A DNA stretch of 64,000 nt, from the NCBI RefSeq assembly GCF_002024805.1, contig NZ_CP014337.1, positions 434,001-498,000 of the forward strand. Reading direction: 5' to 3'. The notes beneath the pieces are model-generated. The model did no database searches. It saw only the letters and a list, made by a program, of their open reading frames with translations, and was not told where the DNA came from. Position 1 is the first letter of the stretch, and each line of letters opens with the position of its first letter. Source of the DNA: Elizabethkingia bruuniana (lineage in GTDB: Bacteria > Bacteroidota > Bacteroidia > Flavobacteriales > Weeksellaceae). Position numbers and translations under genes: made by a program. Positions 44,639 to 54,063 of the stretch are shown one piece after another.

Positions 44639-45514
44639 ATGAAAAGATTTATCCGTAACATTTCTATTATTTTACTGTTATTTATTACACAGCTTTTGTA
44701 TTCTCAAAAAAAAGATCAAAATATAATTTCTTTAGATAGCCTAATAAATTTATATAAAGGAGAAATACTAAAAGTAAATGCATTTAATCTGAATACAAAA
44801 GACTTATATGGAATTGATAAAAATGTGGAACTATATAATGTATTTATAGACAGTGAGTCTTTGTTTTTAATATCAGTTCTTCCAGATTTAAAGAGTAAGG
44901 AAAACTGGACAGCTGTAGGCGTTAATAATATTAAAGACAAAATTCTCACACGTTCTCAAACTAAGAATTTTATAAATAAGATAAAAAACAATAATACTTC
45001 AGATAAAAAGACAATGTCATACAGTCTACTTATCAATAAAGATGGTAAATATTATACTTCAAAAAATACTCTTGTAGAATTTTTTTATATAAATAATTTT
45101 CCTTCTCCATTCATTCCTTCTTATGGAACGATAAACATTAATCAACCACTAGTTACAATGAAAGATATGGAGACTATATATAGGAAAATCAAGCCAGATA
45201 AAGGTTTTCCTCCCTCCATAAAAAGTACTGATGTATCTTTTCCGTTTATGATTTATGCAAGAAATTATATGTCTAAAATATATGAGATTAAGAGAGATAA
45301 AGCATATCAATTTTGGACTTTTGATAATTGGAGAACGGCTGATTTTATGGCTTATTACAGAGGAATTGATAGGTTTGTATACATTCCAGAAAAGGGTATT
45401 ATAGGAGGTTCATTTGATTTTTATTTTTCATTTAATGCTTCGAATGATCTATTTAAAAAAATAGAAAACAATATCATTAATGAAAAAGTAATGATTGCTG
45501 AAGAGTTAAAGTAA
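44639..45514 (+). CDS. Secreted protein, paralogue 1
   Basis: A 291-residue secreted protein (signal 1-22, LLYSQ) of unrecognised family. It shares with 45580-46506 the C-terminal block RGIDRFVYIPEKGI(I/V)GGSFDFYF and the end NEKVMIAEELK, plus several inner motifs (KDLYGIDKN, YGTINI). No membrane helix apart from the signal. It directly follows the metallopeptidase gene, so it could be its partner (inhibitor, chaperone or accessory); that is inference. Confidence 0.75.
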   Translation: MKRFIRNISIILLLFITQLLYSQKKDQNIISLDSLINLYKGEILKVNAFNLNTKDLYGIDKNVELYNVFIDSESLFLISVLPDLKSKENWTAVGVNNIKDKILTRSQTKNFINKIKNNNTSDKKTMSYSLLINKDGKYYTSKNTLVEFFYINNFPSPFIPSYGTININQPLVTMKDMETIYRKIKPDKGFPPSIKSTDVSFPFMIYARNYMSKIYEIKRDKAYQFWTFDNWRTADFMAYYRGIDRFVYIPEKGIIGGSFDFYFSFNASNDLFKKIENNIINEKVMIAEELK

Positions 45515-45553
45515 CAGTATAAAGGCTTGGATTTAGAATCTGAGCCTTTTTTT
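45469..45553 (+). repeat. Direct repeat of gene end plus terminator, copy 1
   Basis: The last about 45 coding bases of paralogue 1, the stop region and the terminator recur almost unchanged at 46461-46545; only about seven bases differ. Evidence of a recent tandem duplication. Confidence 0.85.
45521..45553 (+). terminator. Terminator after paralogue 1
   Basis: AAAGGCTT (45521-45528) pairs with GAGCCTTT (45542-45549), then T-run. The same 33 bases recur exactly at 46513-46545. Confidence 0.88.
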
Positions 45554-45579
45554 ATAACGAACGACTATTAATTAGCATT

Positions 45580-46506
45580 ATGAAAAAGCTTATTTTATTC
45601 CTATTAACGTTATGTTTTTATATGATTTCTGCTCAAAAATATATTTTGTTAGACAGTTTGGAAACTAAACCTAAAGAATATACACTAAAGACAAAAGAGT
45701 TATATGGTATAGATAAGAAAATTACTATATATAATGTTTTTAGTAGTAGCAATATGATAGTATTATTTACGGTACTCCCCCAATATGAAGCCAAAATATA
45801 TAAGATGGAAAATACCGATTATGAAAAGTTGGCAAATATTATAGGCACAACAAAAATAGAAAAACAAAAAAAAGAAGATGTCAATTGGGAGAAAGTAGAT
45901 TATGATAAGATTAAAGATAAAATTAGAAAAATATGGAATATTGAAAGTGACATGATGTCTGAATGGGGGTGGAATATTACACCAGAGAAAAAGACATTTG
46001 AATATCGAGTAGTAAAAAAAATAGGAGAAGATTATTATGCAGCAAAGAATTGTTTGACTGAGGTTTTTAGCATTGAAAGTCCTAAATATCCAATAATTAC
46101 ACCATATGGAACGATCAATATTACAGAACCTAAAGTTACCATTAAAGAAATGTTGGAAGTTTTTAAAAAACAATATCCAAAAGATGTATTTCCGTTAGAT
46201 ATTTGGGAAAAGAGCCAACCAAGAGGAGGCGATGGAGTATATACTGTTCGGAATTATATTTCCAGAGAATATAAAATAAAAAATGATAATGCTTACCAAT
46301 TCTGGACATTGGATTCTTGGTGGAGCATGCATGGAGATAATTATCATAGAGGAATTGACAGATTTGTATATATGCCAGGAAAAGGAATTGTTGGTGGCTC
46401 TTATGATTTTTATTTTAGAGATCCTAGAGGCTTTAGGATAGCTGATACAGTATTATGGCAAAATATCATCAATGAAAAAGTAATGATTGCTGAAGAGTTA
46501 AAATAA
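45580..46506 (+). CDS. Secreted protein, paralogue 2
   Basis: A 308-residue secreted protein (signal 1-18, MISAQ) homologous to the upstream gene: LYGIDKKITIYNVFSSSNM, YGTINITEPKVTIKEM, a Trp-rich WWSMHGDNYHRGIDRFVYMPGKGIVGGSYDFYF and NEKVMIAEELK. It carries an extra insertion (IIGTTKIEKQKKEDVNWEKVDYDKIKDKI) not in paralogue 1. A relic of a third copy lies at 40444-40560. Family not recognised. Confidence 0.75.
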   Translation: MKKLILFLLTLCFYMISAQKYILLDSLETKPKEYTLKTKELYGIDKKITIYNVFSSSNMIVLFTVLPQYEAKIYKMENTDYEKLANIIGTTKIEKQKKEDVNWEKVDYDKIKDKIRKIWNIESDMMSEWGWNITPEKKTFEYRVVKKIGEDYYAAKNCLTEVFSIESPKYPIITPYGTINITEPKVTIKEMLEVFKKQYPKDVFPLDIWEKSQPRGGDGVYTVRNYISREYKIKNDNAYQFWTLDSWWSMHGDNYHRGIDRFVYMPGKGIVGGSYDFYFRDPRGFRIADTVLWQNIINEKVMIAEELK

Positions 46507-46545
46507 ATATATAAAGGCTTGGATTTAGAATCTGAGCCTTTTTTT
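46461..46545 (+). repeat. Direct repeat of gene end plus terminator, copy 2
   Basis: Second copy of the repeat at 45469-45553. Confidence 0.85.
46513..46545 (+). terminator. Terminator after paralogue 2
   Basis: Identical in sequence to the terminator at 45521-45553, with the same stem and T-run. Confidence 0.88.
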
Positions 46546-46555
46546 GCTTATTTTG

Positions 46556-46627
46556 TAGCCCCGAGCAGAATCGAACTGCTATCTAAAGTTTAGGAAACTT
46601 CTATTTTATCCATTAAACTACGGGGCC
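46556..46627 (-). tRNA. tRNA-Arg (anticodon CCT)
   Basis: Read on the minus strand this folds as a cloverleaf: acceptor GGCCCCG with CGGGGCT (one G:T pair), a D-arm, anticodon stem GAAGT/ACTTT with loop TTCCTAA (anticodon CCT), T-arm AGCAG-TTCGATT-CTGCT and discriminator A. CCA is not encoded. It sits at the edge of the accessory island, a usual place for insertions, but no attachment repeat was identified. Confidence 0.93.
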
Positions 46628-46634
46628 AGAAGAA

Positions 46635-47096
46635 TTATTTAGGAAACCTGTCTTTTACAAGGTTGAGTTCAATGCCGTGTTCCAAATAGGCTTTTAAGCC
46701 GGCAAGTACTAAGGTAAAACCTTCAGTGGAATCGCGGACAGCAGAGAGAACTGTATCCTCGTCACCTGTAAAATTACTGTTAATTACAGAAACAAAAGTG
46801 TTGTTTCCATGTTCAGAGAAGGTCCACACAACCGGAGTTTTTTCTTCATAATTGCCCCATAATATCGATATTTTCTGATTGGGCTGAAGCTCTGTTACTT
46901 CTATATCTACATCAACGTTGTACATTTCCCATGTCCATGTAATATTTTTATTTTCATCAAGTCTTCCGGAACTTTTGGTAAACCAGAATTTAGTAGTGAT
47001 TTCAGGATTTATAAAAGCTTCGTAAACTTCTGCAATAGGTTTTCTAATTAGCATTTCTGCTTTTGCATAGCGGTTATTATTTTCCATTGTTGTCAT
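46635..47096 (-). CDS. SRPBCC/AHSA1-domain protein
   Basis: A 153-residue soluble protein with the AHSA1 (Bet v1-like, SRPBCC) fold: AEMLIRKPIAEVYEAFINPEITTKFWF, then WTWEMYNVDVDIEVTELQPNQKISILW, VVWTFSEHGNNTFVSV and the C-terminal helix GFTLVLAGLKAYLEHG. The fold binds hydrophobic ligands in a deep cavity or assists Hsp90-like chaperones. Start could be the second Met (residue 4). Monocistronic. Confidence 0.85.
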   Translation of the reverse strand: MTTMENNNRYAKAEMLIRKPIAEVYEAFINPEITTKFWFTKSSGRLDENKNITWTWEMYNVDVDIEVTELQPNQKISILWGNYEEKTPVVWTFSEHGNNTFVSVINSNFTGDEDTVLSAVRDSTEGFTLVLAGLKAYLEHGIELNLVKDRFPK

Positions 47097-47144
47097 TTTT
47101 GTAAACCTAAATTTAAAACATAATTTTCAATCACTTTCATAAAA

Positions 47145-47171
47145 AATAACAACACAGGCTAAAAGCCTGTG
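47145..47171 (-). terminator. Terminator of the SusCD-phosphoesterase operon
   Basis: CACAGGCT (47153-47160) pairs with AGCCTGTG (47164-47171); on the minus strand a T-rich tail follows. It lies about 40 bases after the stop codon at 47211. Confidence 0.75.
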
Positions 47172-47210
47172 CTGTCTAAAATAAAGTAAAAGTAAAATGT
47201 TTAAAATTGA

Positions 47211-48788
47211 TTAAGGAATAAGCTTTGCCTCTTCTACACGGAAAGTTTCCGTAGCCTGAAAAGACTGTCCGAAGCGATCTGTAGCCCGGATGTTGATTTT
47301 ATGCTGACCTTTTTCCAGTTTTTTAGGAAACTCTGCATTCCATAAGTGTGTAGAGAATTCCGGATTAGAGGGTCTTCTTCCTTCCAGTAACTGCGGATTG
47401 ATATCCCATTTCAGAACTTCTGTTACATATTTAGGATCGTAATCCTTTAGATAGTGCATTGGCTTCCAGTCGCCATTATCGATCTGATATTCGACCTTGT
47501 CATTTGGAGCTCCCATAAAGAAGTTAGCAACAATCTGTGCCGATGTTTTCACTGGATATGGAATAACCTTCGGTGCGAATATGGAAATTTGATAATCGTT
47601 AGGTTTTCCGGCTACCTTATATTTAATCTTATAATCGGTATTATTGAAATGGATAAAAGCATATCCTCTTGGAGTTCCGTCGCGCATAGTAGAAGCTGGT
47701 ACACCTAATTCGTCTGCTGTTCCGGAATACCAGTCGCCGGCTGTAGTTCCGGCATTGAATTCATATAATTTATTTTCCTGATTCCATCCTTGTTCTTTCC
47801 CATAAGTCAGTTGCTGCTGAATATGGGTATGGGCAGACATTAAAAATGATTTTTTAAAAGGTTTTAATAGGCTGAATAGTTTTTCACGGTCAGCATTTTG
47901 GAAATTTTCTTCATCATAAATCATTGGGATATGGAAAGAAACAACCACCAGTTTGTTTTTATCAACCAGTTTTAGATCGTTTTCTATAAAGCTTAACTGA
48001 TCCGGGCGAAGTCCGCCCCAATATCCTTTCCCGTCACGAGGGTCGGGGTAGAGAATATCGTCCAGTATAATAAAGTGAACATTTCCGTAGTTGAAAGCAT
48101 AATTGCTGGGACCAAAATTTTTTTTGAATGTTGCATCAGACTGCTCATCTGTTGTAGCATCGTAGTTCATATCGTGATTTCCCATCACGTTGTACCATGG
48201 AAGCCCGATCTCCTTTACAACATCAGCATAATGCGGCTGAAGACTAAGGTCATCTCCAACAAGGTCACCAAGGCTGATTCCAAATACATAATCCTCTTTC
48301 AGGTTTTTAACCTCCTGTACAATTCCTCTTTTGAAATACTCGATCTGTTTTTGAGTATAAGGCTGCGGATCTCCGAATACGATGATATTGAAATCTTTTC
48401 TGTCTTCTGATTTTACCAATGGGAAATTGATTATTTCCGGAAGATTTCCTGTAGGGCCTATTCCCTTATATTTGAATTGTGCCGGAGCTCCTTTCGGGTT
48501 GTGGTGGTAATAAAATTTTGGTGTATTATTCCCATTTAACGGGGTACGGTAGCCGGATGGTTTAATGACAAAGAAGATGTTCTCTTCTCCTGCAGGCAGC
48601 TGATAGGCACCTTTATTGTCTGTTAATACAACCTGAATACCATTGGATACCGCAATATTGGAAATTCCGGTTTCGTTACCGTCTTTAATTCCGTTGTTGT
48701 TTTTATCTTCAAAAACATAACCCTTTGCCGTACTTTGTGCAGATAGCATTCCGCATAATAAAACAGCTGATAATAACTGAACTTTCAT
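47211..48788 (-). CDS. Secreted calcineurin-like phosphoesterase with N-terminal Cna-like domain
   Basis: A 525-residue secreted metallophosphoesterase (signal ending SAQS). N-terminal part (about 20-110) is a Cna-B/transthyretin-like module with FEDKNNNGIKDGNETGI (calcium-binding look). The catalytic domain shows FGDPQPY, SLGDLVGDD, NVMGNHDMNYD, SFHIPM and SAHTHIQQ, all metal-binding blocks of the calcineurin family. A C-terminal Ig-like domain follows (FRVEEAKLIP end). Third gene of the SusC-SusD-phosphoesterase operon (20 bases after SusD), so it may act on the substrate that pair imports. Confidence 0.9.
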   Translation of the reverse strand: MKVQLLSAVLLCGMLSAQSTAKGYVFEDKNNNGIKDGNETGISNIAVSNGIQVVLTDNKGAYQLPAGEENIFFVIKPSGYRTPLNGNNTPKFYYHHNPKGAPAQFKYKGIGPTGNLPEIINFPLVKSEDRKDFNIIVFGDPQPYTQKQIEYFKRGIVQEVKNLKEDYVFGISLGDLVGDDLSLQPHYADVVKEIGLPWYNVMGNHDMNYDATTDEQSDATFKKNFGPSNYAFNYGNVHFIILDDILYPDPRDGKGYWGGLRPDQLSFIENDLKLVDKNKLVVVSFHIPMIYDEENFQNADREKLFSLLKPFKKSFLMSAHTHIQQQLTYGKEQGWNQENKLYEFNAGTTAGDWYSGTADELGVPASTMRDGTPRGYAFIHFNNTDYKIKYKVAGKPNDYQISIFAPKVIPYPVKTSAQIVANFFMGAPNDKVEYQIDNGDWKPMHYLKDYDPKYVTEVLKWDINPQLLEGRRPSNPEFSTHLWNAEFPKKLEKGQHKINIRATDRFGQSFQATETFRVEEAKLIP

Positions 48789-48808
48789 CTTATTTACGAT
48801 TTATAGTT

Positions 48809-50254
48809 TTATTTATTCCACCACACTTTGATGTTGATATCATCACCGCCCATCTGTTGTACTGCCTTCTGATAATTCTCAGAGTTTAATACTCTGGATT
48901 GAGTAGTGTACATATACCGTTGAGGTAATTTACCCTCATTCTGCAGTCCGCCGTTATTTGGAAGCTTAGGCAGGCCTGTTCTGCGCTGTTCAAACCATTG
49001 CTGGTGATCTACAAAGAAAAGAGCAACATATTTTTGCAGCATAATCTGTTCGAAGCTGTTGTTAAAAGCAACTTTAGGATTGCTGAAATAGTTGGCCGGC
49101 ATTTCGCTTCCCCATTGTTCCAGGTTAGCTTTTACACCTGTTTCATAATAAGATTTTGTATTTCCGGTGATAATGCCTTTATAAGAAAGTTCAGCCATAA
49201 TAAACTGTACCTCGGAGTAGGTCATCATAAACAGCCGCATCGGTGCTTTGGCTAAATTCTGACTCAGCTGGGAAGGCTGGTAATCGAAATAAGTACCCAA
49301 AGGATAACCTGCAGGGGCACCTTTGTAACCAATATCCTTATTTTTAAGATCTTTTGCTTTTGTCAGGATAACAGGAATTCTGGGATCGTTGTTGTCCAGT
49401 AAAGTATTGACAAAAAACTCGCCGGCGGCTCTTGCGGTTGTAAAATCCTGTGGACGGGCAATAGGTGGGAGGAATGGTGCTATACCGGAAATGTCAAGAG
49501 CAGCATTATCTGCATTGGAAGTGAAAACAGGATAATTAACCGGATCATTTACAATTTTTCTGATTCTTTCATGAACATTAATTTCTCCGTTTTTAGCAGA
49601 AATTCTGGTTAATAATCGAAGAGAAAGGCTATTGGCAAATTTTTTCCATTTCATAATGCCATCTACCGAAGCCTCTCCTTTGTACAGAATATCCGATTCG
49701 GCAAGCTTCTTTTTTATATCCAGTAGACTGTTGGCTTGATTCAACTGATCGAGCAAATTGATATAAATATCTTTTTGTCTGTCGAATGCAGGCTGCTTTA
49801 CGCCTGTGTCTAATTGAGAAGCCTGTGTCATTGGAATATCCCCAAAACTGTCTGTAAGATTAGCATAGATCCATGCGTTAAGAATTGTTCCGATTGCCAG
49901 ATTGTTATTGTCGCCTTCCTGTTTGGCTATGTCCATCATATCCCGTACTTGCTTTAACCATAGATAGGAGGTGTTCCACATGCCTTGTCCGGTTTTATCG
50001 GTCATATAATACCGGCTTGTAATGTTTCCTTCATTTGGAAAGTCAATAGAAACCTGCATAAGGTCAAATGTAAAGTCATTGGCTCTGTTATAACCATATG
50101 AAGACATGTTATAGAGTACAGGATTTAGTAGACTACCTGAAGTTGGATTTATAATTTTGCTGGTATCAGTATTAATTTGTTCGAAATTTCGGCTGCATGA
50201 ACCTGCAATCAGAGAAAGACTTAGGGGTATTATGAATTTAAAATAAGATTTCAT
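48809..50254 (-). CDS. SusD/RagB-family outer-membrane lipoprotein (SusD-like_2)
   Basis: A 481-residue SusD-like lipoprotein (signal ending IAGSC) of the nutrient-binding type: NFEQINTDTSKI, then QVSIDFPNEGNITSRYYMTDK, AWIYANLTDSFGDIPMTQA, KWKKFANSLSLRLLTRISAKNG and the C-terminal MLQKYVALFFVDHQQWFEQRRTG. It lies 12 bases after the SusC partner. Substrate unknown. Confidence 0.92.
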   Translation of the reverse strand: MKSYFKFIIPLSLSLIAGSCSRNFEQINTDTSKIINPTSGSLLNPVLYNMSSYGYNRANDFTFDLMQVSIDFPNEGNITSRYYMTDKTGQGMWNTSYLWLKQVRDMMDIAKQEGDNNNLAIGTILNAWIYANLTDSFGDIPMTQASQLDTGVKQPAFDRQKDIYINLLDQLNQANSLLDIKKKLAESDILYKGEASVDGIMKWKKFANSLSLRLLTRISAKNGEINVHERIRKIVNDPVNYPVFTSNADNAALDISGIAPFLPPIARPQDFTTARAAGEFFVNTLLDNNDPRIPVILTKAKDLKNKDIGYKGAPAGYPLGTYFDYQPSQLSQNLAKAPMRLFMMTYSEVQFIMAELSYKGIITGNTKSYYETGVKANLEQWGSEMPANYFSNPKVAFNNSFEQIMLQKYVALFFVDHQQWFEQRRTGLPKLPNNGGLQNEGKLPQRYMYTTQSRVLNSENYQKAVQQMGGDDINIKVWWNK

Positions 50255-50265
50255 GAATTAAAAAA

Positions 50266-53241
50266 TTAGAATTTAACATTAAGCTGCATACCAATTGTTC
50301 TGGCAGAAGGTAATTGCCCAACTTCTGACCCTGGTGTAATGGTACCATTGTTCAGTGTAGCGGCTTCCGGATCGAATAACGGGAACTTGGTCCACATCCA
50401 AAGATTTTTACCATACAAGGCAATTGTAAGTTCTTTTAGTTTTAGCTTTCCAATGCTGGCATCGGGGAAGGTATAAGATACTCTTGCATCTCTAAGCTTG
50501 ATAAAAGAAGTGTCGAATGAGTTCGTTTCTACATTGGCACGGCGATAGTAGTCTCCGTAATAGTTGGTTAACAGAACCTTTTTAGTATTCGGAGAGAAGC
50601 TTCCGTCAGCATTTTGTATAACTCCTTCACCAATTACCATTCCGTCCGGATTTTCTCTTCCCCATAATGTGTGACCTAGTTTTCCTTGTTCACTCATTTT
50701 ATGATGAGATTGGGAGTAGGCCATTCCTTTGTACTGGCCGTCAAAAGAAAAGCTTATACGGAAATTTTTAATTTTAAATTCATTCTGAAGTCCGGCTCTC
50801 CATTCCGGGAATGCATTGCCCACATATTCAATATCTGAAGTTCTGGCAGGTAGTCCTGTTATAGCATCATAAATTACCTGTCCATCTGGAGCACGTTTGA
50901 GTTTGTAACCATACATATCTCCAAGTGACCCGCCAATGCGTGCCTGGTAGTATACAACATCACCTACAGAAGCAACCGTATATGGATTGCCCTCAAATTC
51001 GGCAGCCAGGCTTGTTACCTTATTCCTGTTAGCAGACCAGTTGGCATTAATGTTCCACGAAAAATTAGGCTTTTTTATTGGAGTAGCATTAAGTGTAATT
51101 TCCAGACCTTTATTTTCCACACTTCCGGAATTAATTATACGACTTTTGAAACCGCTTTCGGTAAGGGCAGGAATGTCTACAATTTGGTTTTCGGTAATAT
51201 TTTTATAGAAGGTAAAGTTGAAGTTAAGCCTATTTTTGAACATAGAGAAGTCCATACCTCCCTCATAATTGGTATTCTTTTCAGGTAAAAGATTCTTGTT
51301 GTTGAGAACATTTGGGGCAACTATGGATCCTGGTATGTCTATCATACTGTAATATTTATCCAGTCTGTAGGGTCTGGTTCCATTACCAACTTTAGCTATG
51401 GAAAGCCTTAATTTCCAGAAATCGAATGTATTTTTTATACCGAATATATCTGAAAGAATAAAACTGGTGCTCGCTGAAGGGTAGAAGAAAGAGTTGTTTC
51501 CTTTTCTTAGTGTACTGGTCCAGTCATTTCTGGCGGTAAGATCCAAATAGATATACTTCCCATAGTTTAGGGAAACTAAACCATAAATACTGTTCTCCTG
51601 TCTGTCCTTTGGTGAAGGAATAGTACTATATAATGCTAGTGCATTAGAAAGTGTATATATATTAGGTCTTCTAAGACCTATAGCACTTGTTGATTCATAA
51701 CGATATTCATTATATCTGATGCTTCCTCCTAATGATGCACTGATTCCTATTTTGCTCTCCTTTTGATCGTTTTTGTAGGTAAAGAGAATATCATTATTGT
51801 ATTCCTGATTGGTAATATGTTCTTCTCTGTAATAGCCTTGCATATAGTTGGCAGTACTGAAAGGTCTGCGCTGGGTACGGATATCATTTTGCCATTCCAG
51901 TCCGGAACGGAACATCACATCGAAACTACGATTGATCTTGTAGTTTAAGGTTATATTGGTATTTAGCTGATTGTTATTAGCACTGTTGAGCATTTCATAA
52001 GCAATCATATAGGGATTGTCTATATAAGAACTGAATGGATGAACCTGGTCTACATTTTCTTTTCCTGGTTTCCATATCGGGCGGTACCATGCCAAATCTA
52101 CATTAGGATTCTGGAAAATCATAAAATAAGAGATAGACTGGTTATTGTATCCGGTTGCAGGAAGATTATCACTCATCATTTTAGAGTACATAACCTTAGT
52201 TGTAATTTTTAATTTCTCATTAAGTTGATGGGTTAATGATGTCGAGAAATTAAAACGGTTAAAACCTGTATTGGGCATCATCCAGTTGTTTTTTACATAA
52301 CCCAATGAAGTTCTGAAACTGGTTTTGTCATTAGAATTTTCCAGTGACAGATTATTGGAATAGGTTTCTCCGGCCTGCCAGAAGCCTTTAATGTTATTTT
52401 TGTAAGGTCTCCAAAGCTGACGATCCAGACTTTGGCCTATAATATTAGGATCATATTGATAATAAGATTGGCCATTGAATTTAGGACCGAATGCACTACT
52501 GGTACTTCCTGTATTGACCCCGTCTTCAGAAGCACCATATGAATAATAAAATTTTCCGCTTTTATCTTTATTCAGCGTTCCCTGTCCATACTCATATTGG
52601 TAGTCTGGCCACTTCAAAACGGTGTCGAAACTCGTATCGGATGAAAAAGAAACTCGTAGTTTTTTGCTGCCTGCACCTGATTTGGTTGTAATCATAATAG
52701 CTCCGTTCGCTGCTCTGGAACCATATAGTGCAGCTGCTGAAGCTCCTTTCAATATAGTAACTGAAGCAATGTCGTCGGGGTTAATACTGTTGATGCCATT
52801 TCCGTAATCAATTGGAAGATCACCTCCGGCACCGGCACCATATGCAGCTGCTCCGGTTCCTGTTGTGTTATTACCCATGGGTACACCATCGATCACAATA
52901 AGAGTAAGGTTGTTGTCCATTTCAAAAGACTTTTCACCCCGTAATGTGATTCTGGCACTTCCTAAGGGGCCGGCTCCTGCGGTCTGAATTTTTAGACCTG
53001 CCACTTTTCCTTCCAAAGCATTTGCCCAGTTGTTGTTTTGAGTGTCTTTAAATATTTTTGAATCCTTGTTTTCAGCAGCATATCCTAAAGATTTGTTCAT
53101 TCTTTTGATACCTAATGCTGTTACAACAACCTCGTCGATAACTTTGGTCTTTACTGTGTCTTTGGTCTTTTGGGAAAAAACAGCCTGTGTAATACATCCC
53201 GTAAGAACCAGAGCCAAAAGGCTTTTGACATTCTTATTCAT
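50266..53241 (-). CDS. SusC/RagA-family TonB-dependent outer-membrane transporter
   Basis: A 991-residue TonB-dependent channel: signal peptide (ITQAVFSQ end near residue 24), TonB box (VIDEVVVTALGIKR), plug with ARITLRGEKSFEMDNNLTLIVIDGV and DDIASVTILKGASAAALYGSRAANGAIMITTKSG, and a barrel ending QLNVKF. As in the first pair, the carboxypeptidase-regulatory-like N-terminal domain is absent. An ATG at 53262 would add seven residues ahead of the signal; ATG 53241 (MNKNVKSLL) is preferred. Confidence 0.93.
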   Translation of the reverse strand: MNKNVKSLLALVLTGCITQAVFSQKTKDTVKTKVIDEVVVTALGIKRMNKSLGYAAENKDSKIFKDTQNNNWANALEGKVAGLKIQTAGAGPLGSARITLRGEKSFEMDNNLTLIVIDGVPMGNNTTGTGAAAYGAGAGGDLPIDYGNGINSINPDDIASVTILKGASAAALYGSRAANGAIMITTKSGAGSKKLRVSFSSDTSFDTVLKWPDYQYEYGQGTLNKDKSGKFYYSYGASEDGVNTGSTSSAFGPKFNGQSYYQYDPNIIGQSLDRQLWRPYKNNIKGFWQAGETYSNNLSLENSNDKTSFRTSLGYVKNNWMMPNTGFNRFNFSTSLTHQLNEKLKITTKVMYSKMMSDNLPATGYNNQSISYFMIFQNPNVDLAWYRPIWKPGKENVDQVHPFSSYIDNPYMIAYEMLNSANNNQLNTNITLNYKINRSFDVMFRSGLEWQNDIRTQRRPFSTANYMQGYYREEHITNQEYNNDILFTYKNDQKESKIGISASLGGSIRYNEYRYESTSAIGLRRPNIYTLSNALALYSTIPSPKDRQENSIYGLVSLNYGKYIYLDLTARNDWTSTLRKGNNSFFYPSASTSFILSDIFGIKNTFDFWKLRLSIAKVGNGTRPYRLDKYYSMIDIPGSIVAPNVLNNKNLLPEKNTNYEGGMDFSMFKNRLNFNFTFYKNITENQIVDIPALTESGFKSRIINSGSVENKGLEITLNATPIKKPNFSWNINANWSANRNKVTSLAAEFEGNPYTVASVGDVVYYQARIGGSLGDMYGYKLKRAPDGQVIYDAITGLPARTSDIEYVGNAFPEWRAGLQNEFKIKNFRISFSFDGQYKGMAYSQSHHKMSEQGKLGHTLWGRENPDGMVIGEGVIQNADGSFSPNTKKVLLTNYYGDYYRRANVETNSFDTSFIKLRDARVSYTFPDASIGKLKLKELTIALYGKNLWMWTKFPLFDPEAATLNNGTITPGSEVGQLPSARTIGMQLNVKF

Positions 53242-53382
53242 GGTCTCTATTTTTAGCGGCAAAAGTAAGAGGCCTATGTTACGAGATTTTTAAGCTAATT
53301 TTAACTTTTAATTCATTAATGTTAATAATAGTTAAAATTATAAAAACTAAATATTTATAACTAAAAAACTATATTAATTTAT

Positions 53383-53414
53383 AAAAAAAACATTCTGTTT
53401 TATAAAACAGAATG
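53383..53414 (-). terminator. Terminator of the two-component operon (24-base palindrome)
   Basis: A perfect 24-base inverted repeat (53391-53414, centred on TTTTATAAAA) followed on the minus strand by T8. It ends the RR-HK-reductase unit. Confidence 0.85.
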
Positions 53415-53487
53415 AATAGGATTAAGTTTGTGTTAATAAATAACACTTGTGTGAATTATTTTCCTGTAACTGTGCTTTCCTGAAAGT

Positions 53488-54030
53488 TTATTCAGACTGA
53501 TAAGTAAGCTCTATAACTCCGGATTTAAAAATTCGGGTATCCAGTAATTTTAACCCAATCCGGCTTTTCAAATTTTCGAATAGCGGCTTTCCGTTTCCTA
53601 ATACAACGGGATGCAGAGATATTTTATAGATATCGATAAGTCCCAGGCTGATAAATGTTTTTATAAGATTAGCTCCTCCGTATAACCATATATCTTTACC
53701 ATTCTGCTTTTTGATTTCATTAACTTGATCAATGATGTCAGAGGTAATAAAATTTGCATTTTCGTCCGATCTGTCCTGATGAGAGAAGACAAATTTTTGT
53801 TTTGAATGTATTTCATTCCACATCTCTTTTTCTGAAATATCAGCATCAGATTCAGGCTGATAAGTACCCCAGGCGTCATAGCTTACTCTGCCGTAAAATA
53901 TAGTGTCAATACTTTGGAGAAAATTTTCGAAGTCCATGTCATCATCCATAATACACCAATCGGTTTCTCCATTAGGTCCCTCAATAAAACCATCCAGACT
54001 GACAGCTAAGTTTAAAACTATTTTTTTCAT
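53488..54030 (-). CDS. Dihydrofolate-reductase-like (RibD C-terminal) protein
   Basis: A 180-residue protein of the RibD-C/DHFR-like family: MKKIVLNLAVSLDGFIEGPNGETDW at the start, FYGRVSYDAWGTY, KQKFVFSHQDRS and GKDIWLYGGANLIKTFISLGLIDIYKISLHPVVLGNGKPLF. The GGA/NxP and LGNGKPLF motifs are standard. Exact reaction unknown; many are orphan reductases. A start at 54060 would add ten residues; ATG 54030 gives the usual N-terminus. It follows the kinase gene by 33 bases and shares its terminator. Confidence 0.85.
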   Translation of the reverse strand: MKKIVLNLAVSLDGFIEGPNGETDWCIMDDDMDFENFLQSIDTIFYGRVSYDAWGTYQPESDADISEKEMWNEIHSKQKFVFSHQDRSDENANFITSDIIDQVNEIKKQNGKDIWLYGGANLIKTFISLGLIDIYKISLHPVVLGNGKPLFENLKSRIGLKLLDTRIFKSGVIELTYQSE

Positions 54031-54063
54031 GTTAATTTTTAAAATTTGACCTTTTATCATAAA

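Noticed and set aside
46556-46627. Island inserted at tRNA-Arg with flanking attachment repeats
   Set aside because: No repeat of the tRNA end was found on the far side and no integrase gene is present.
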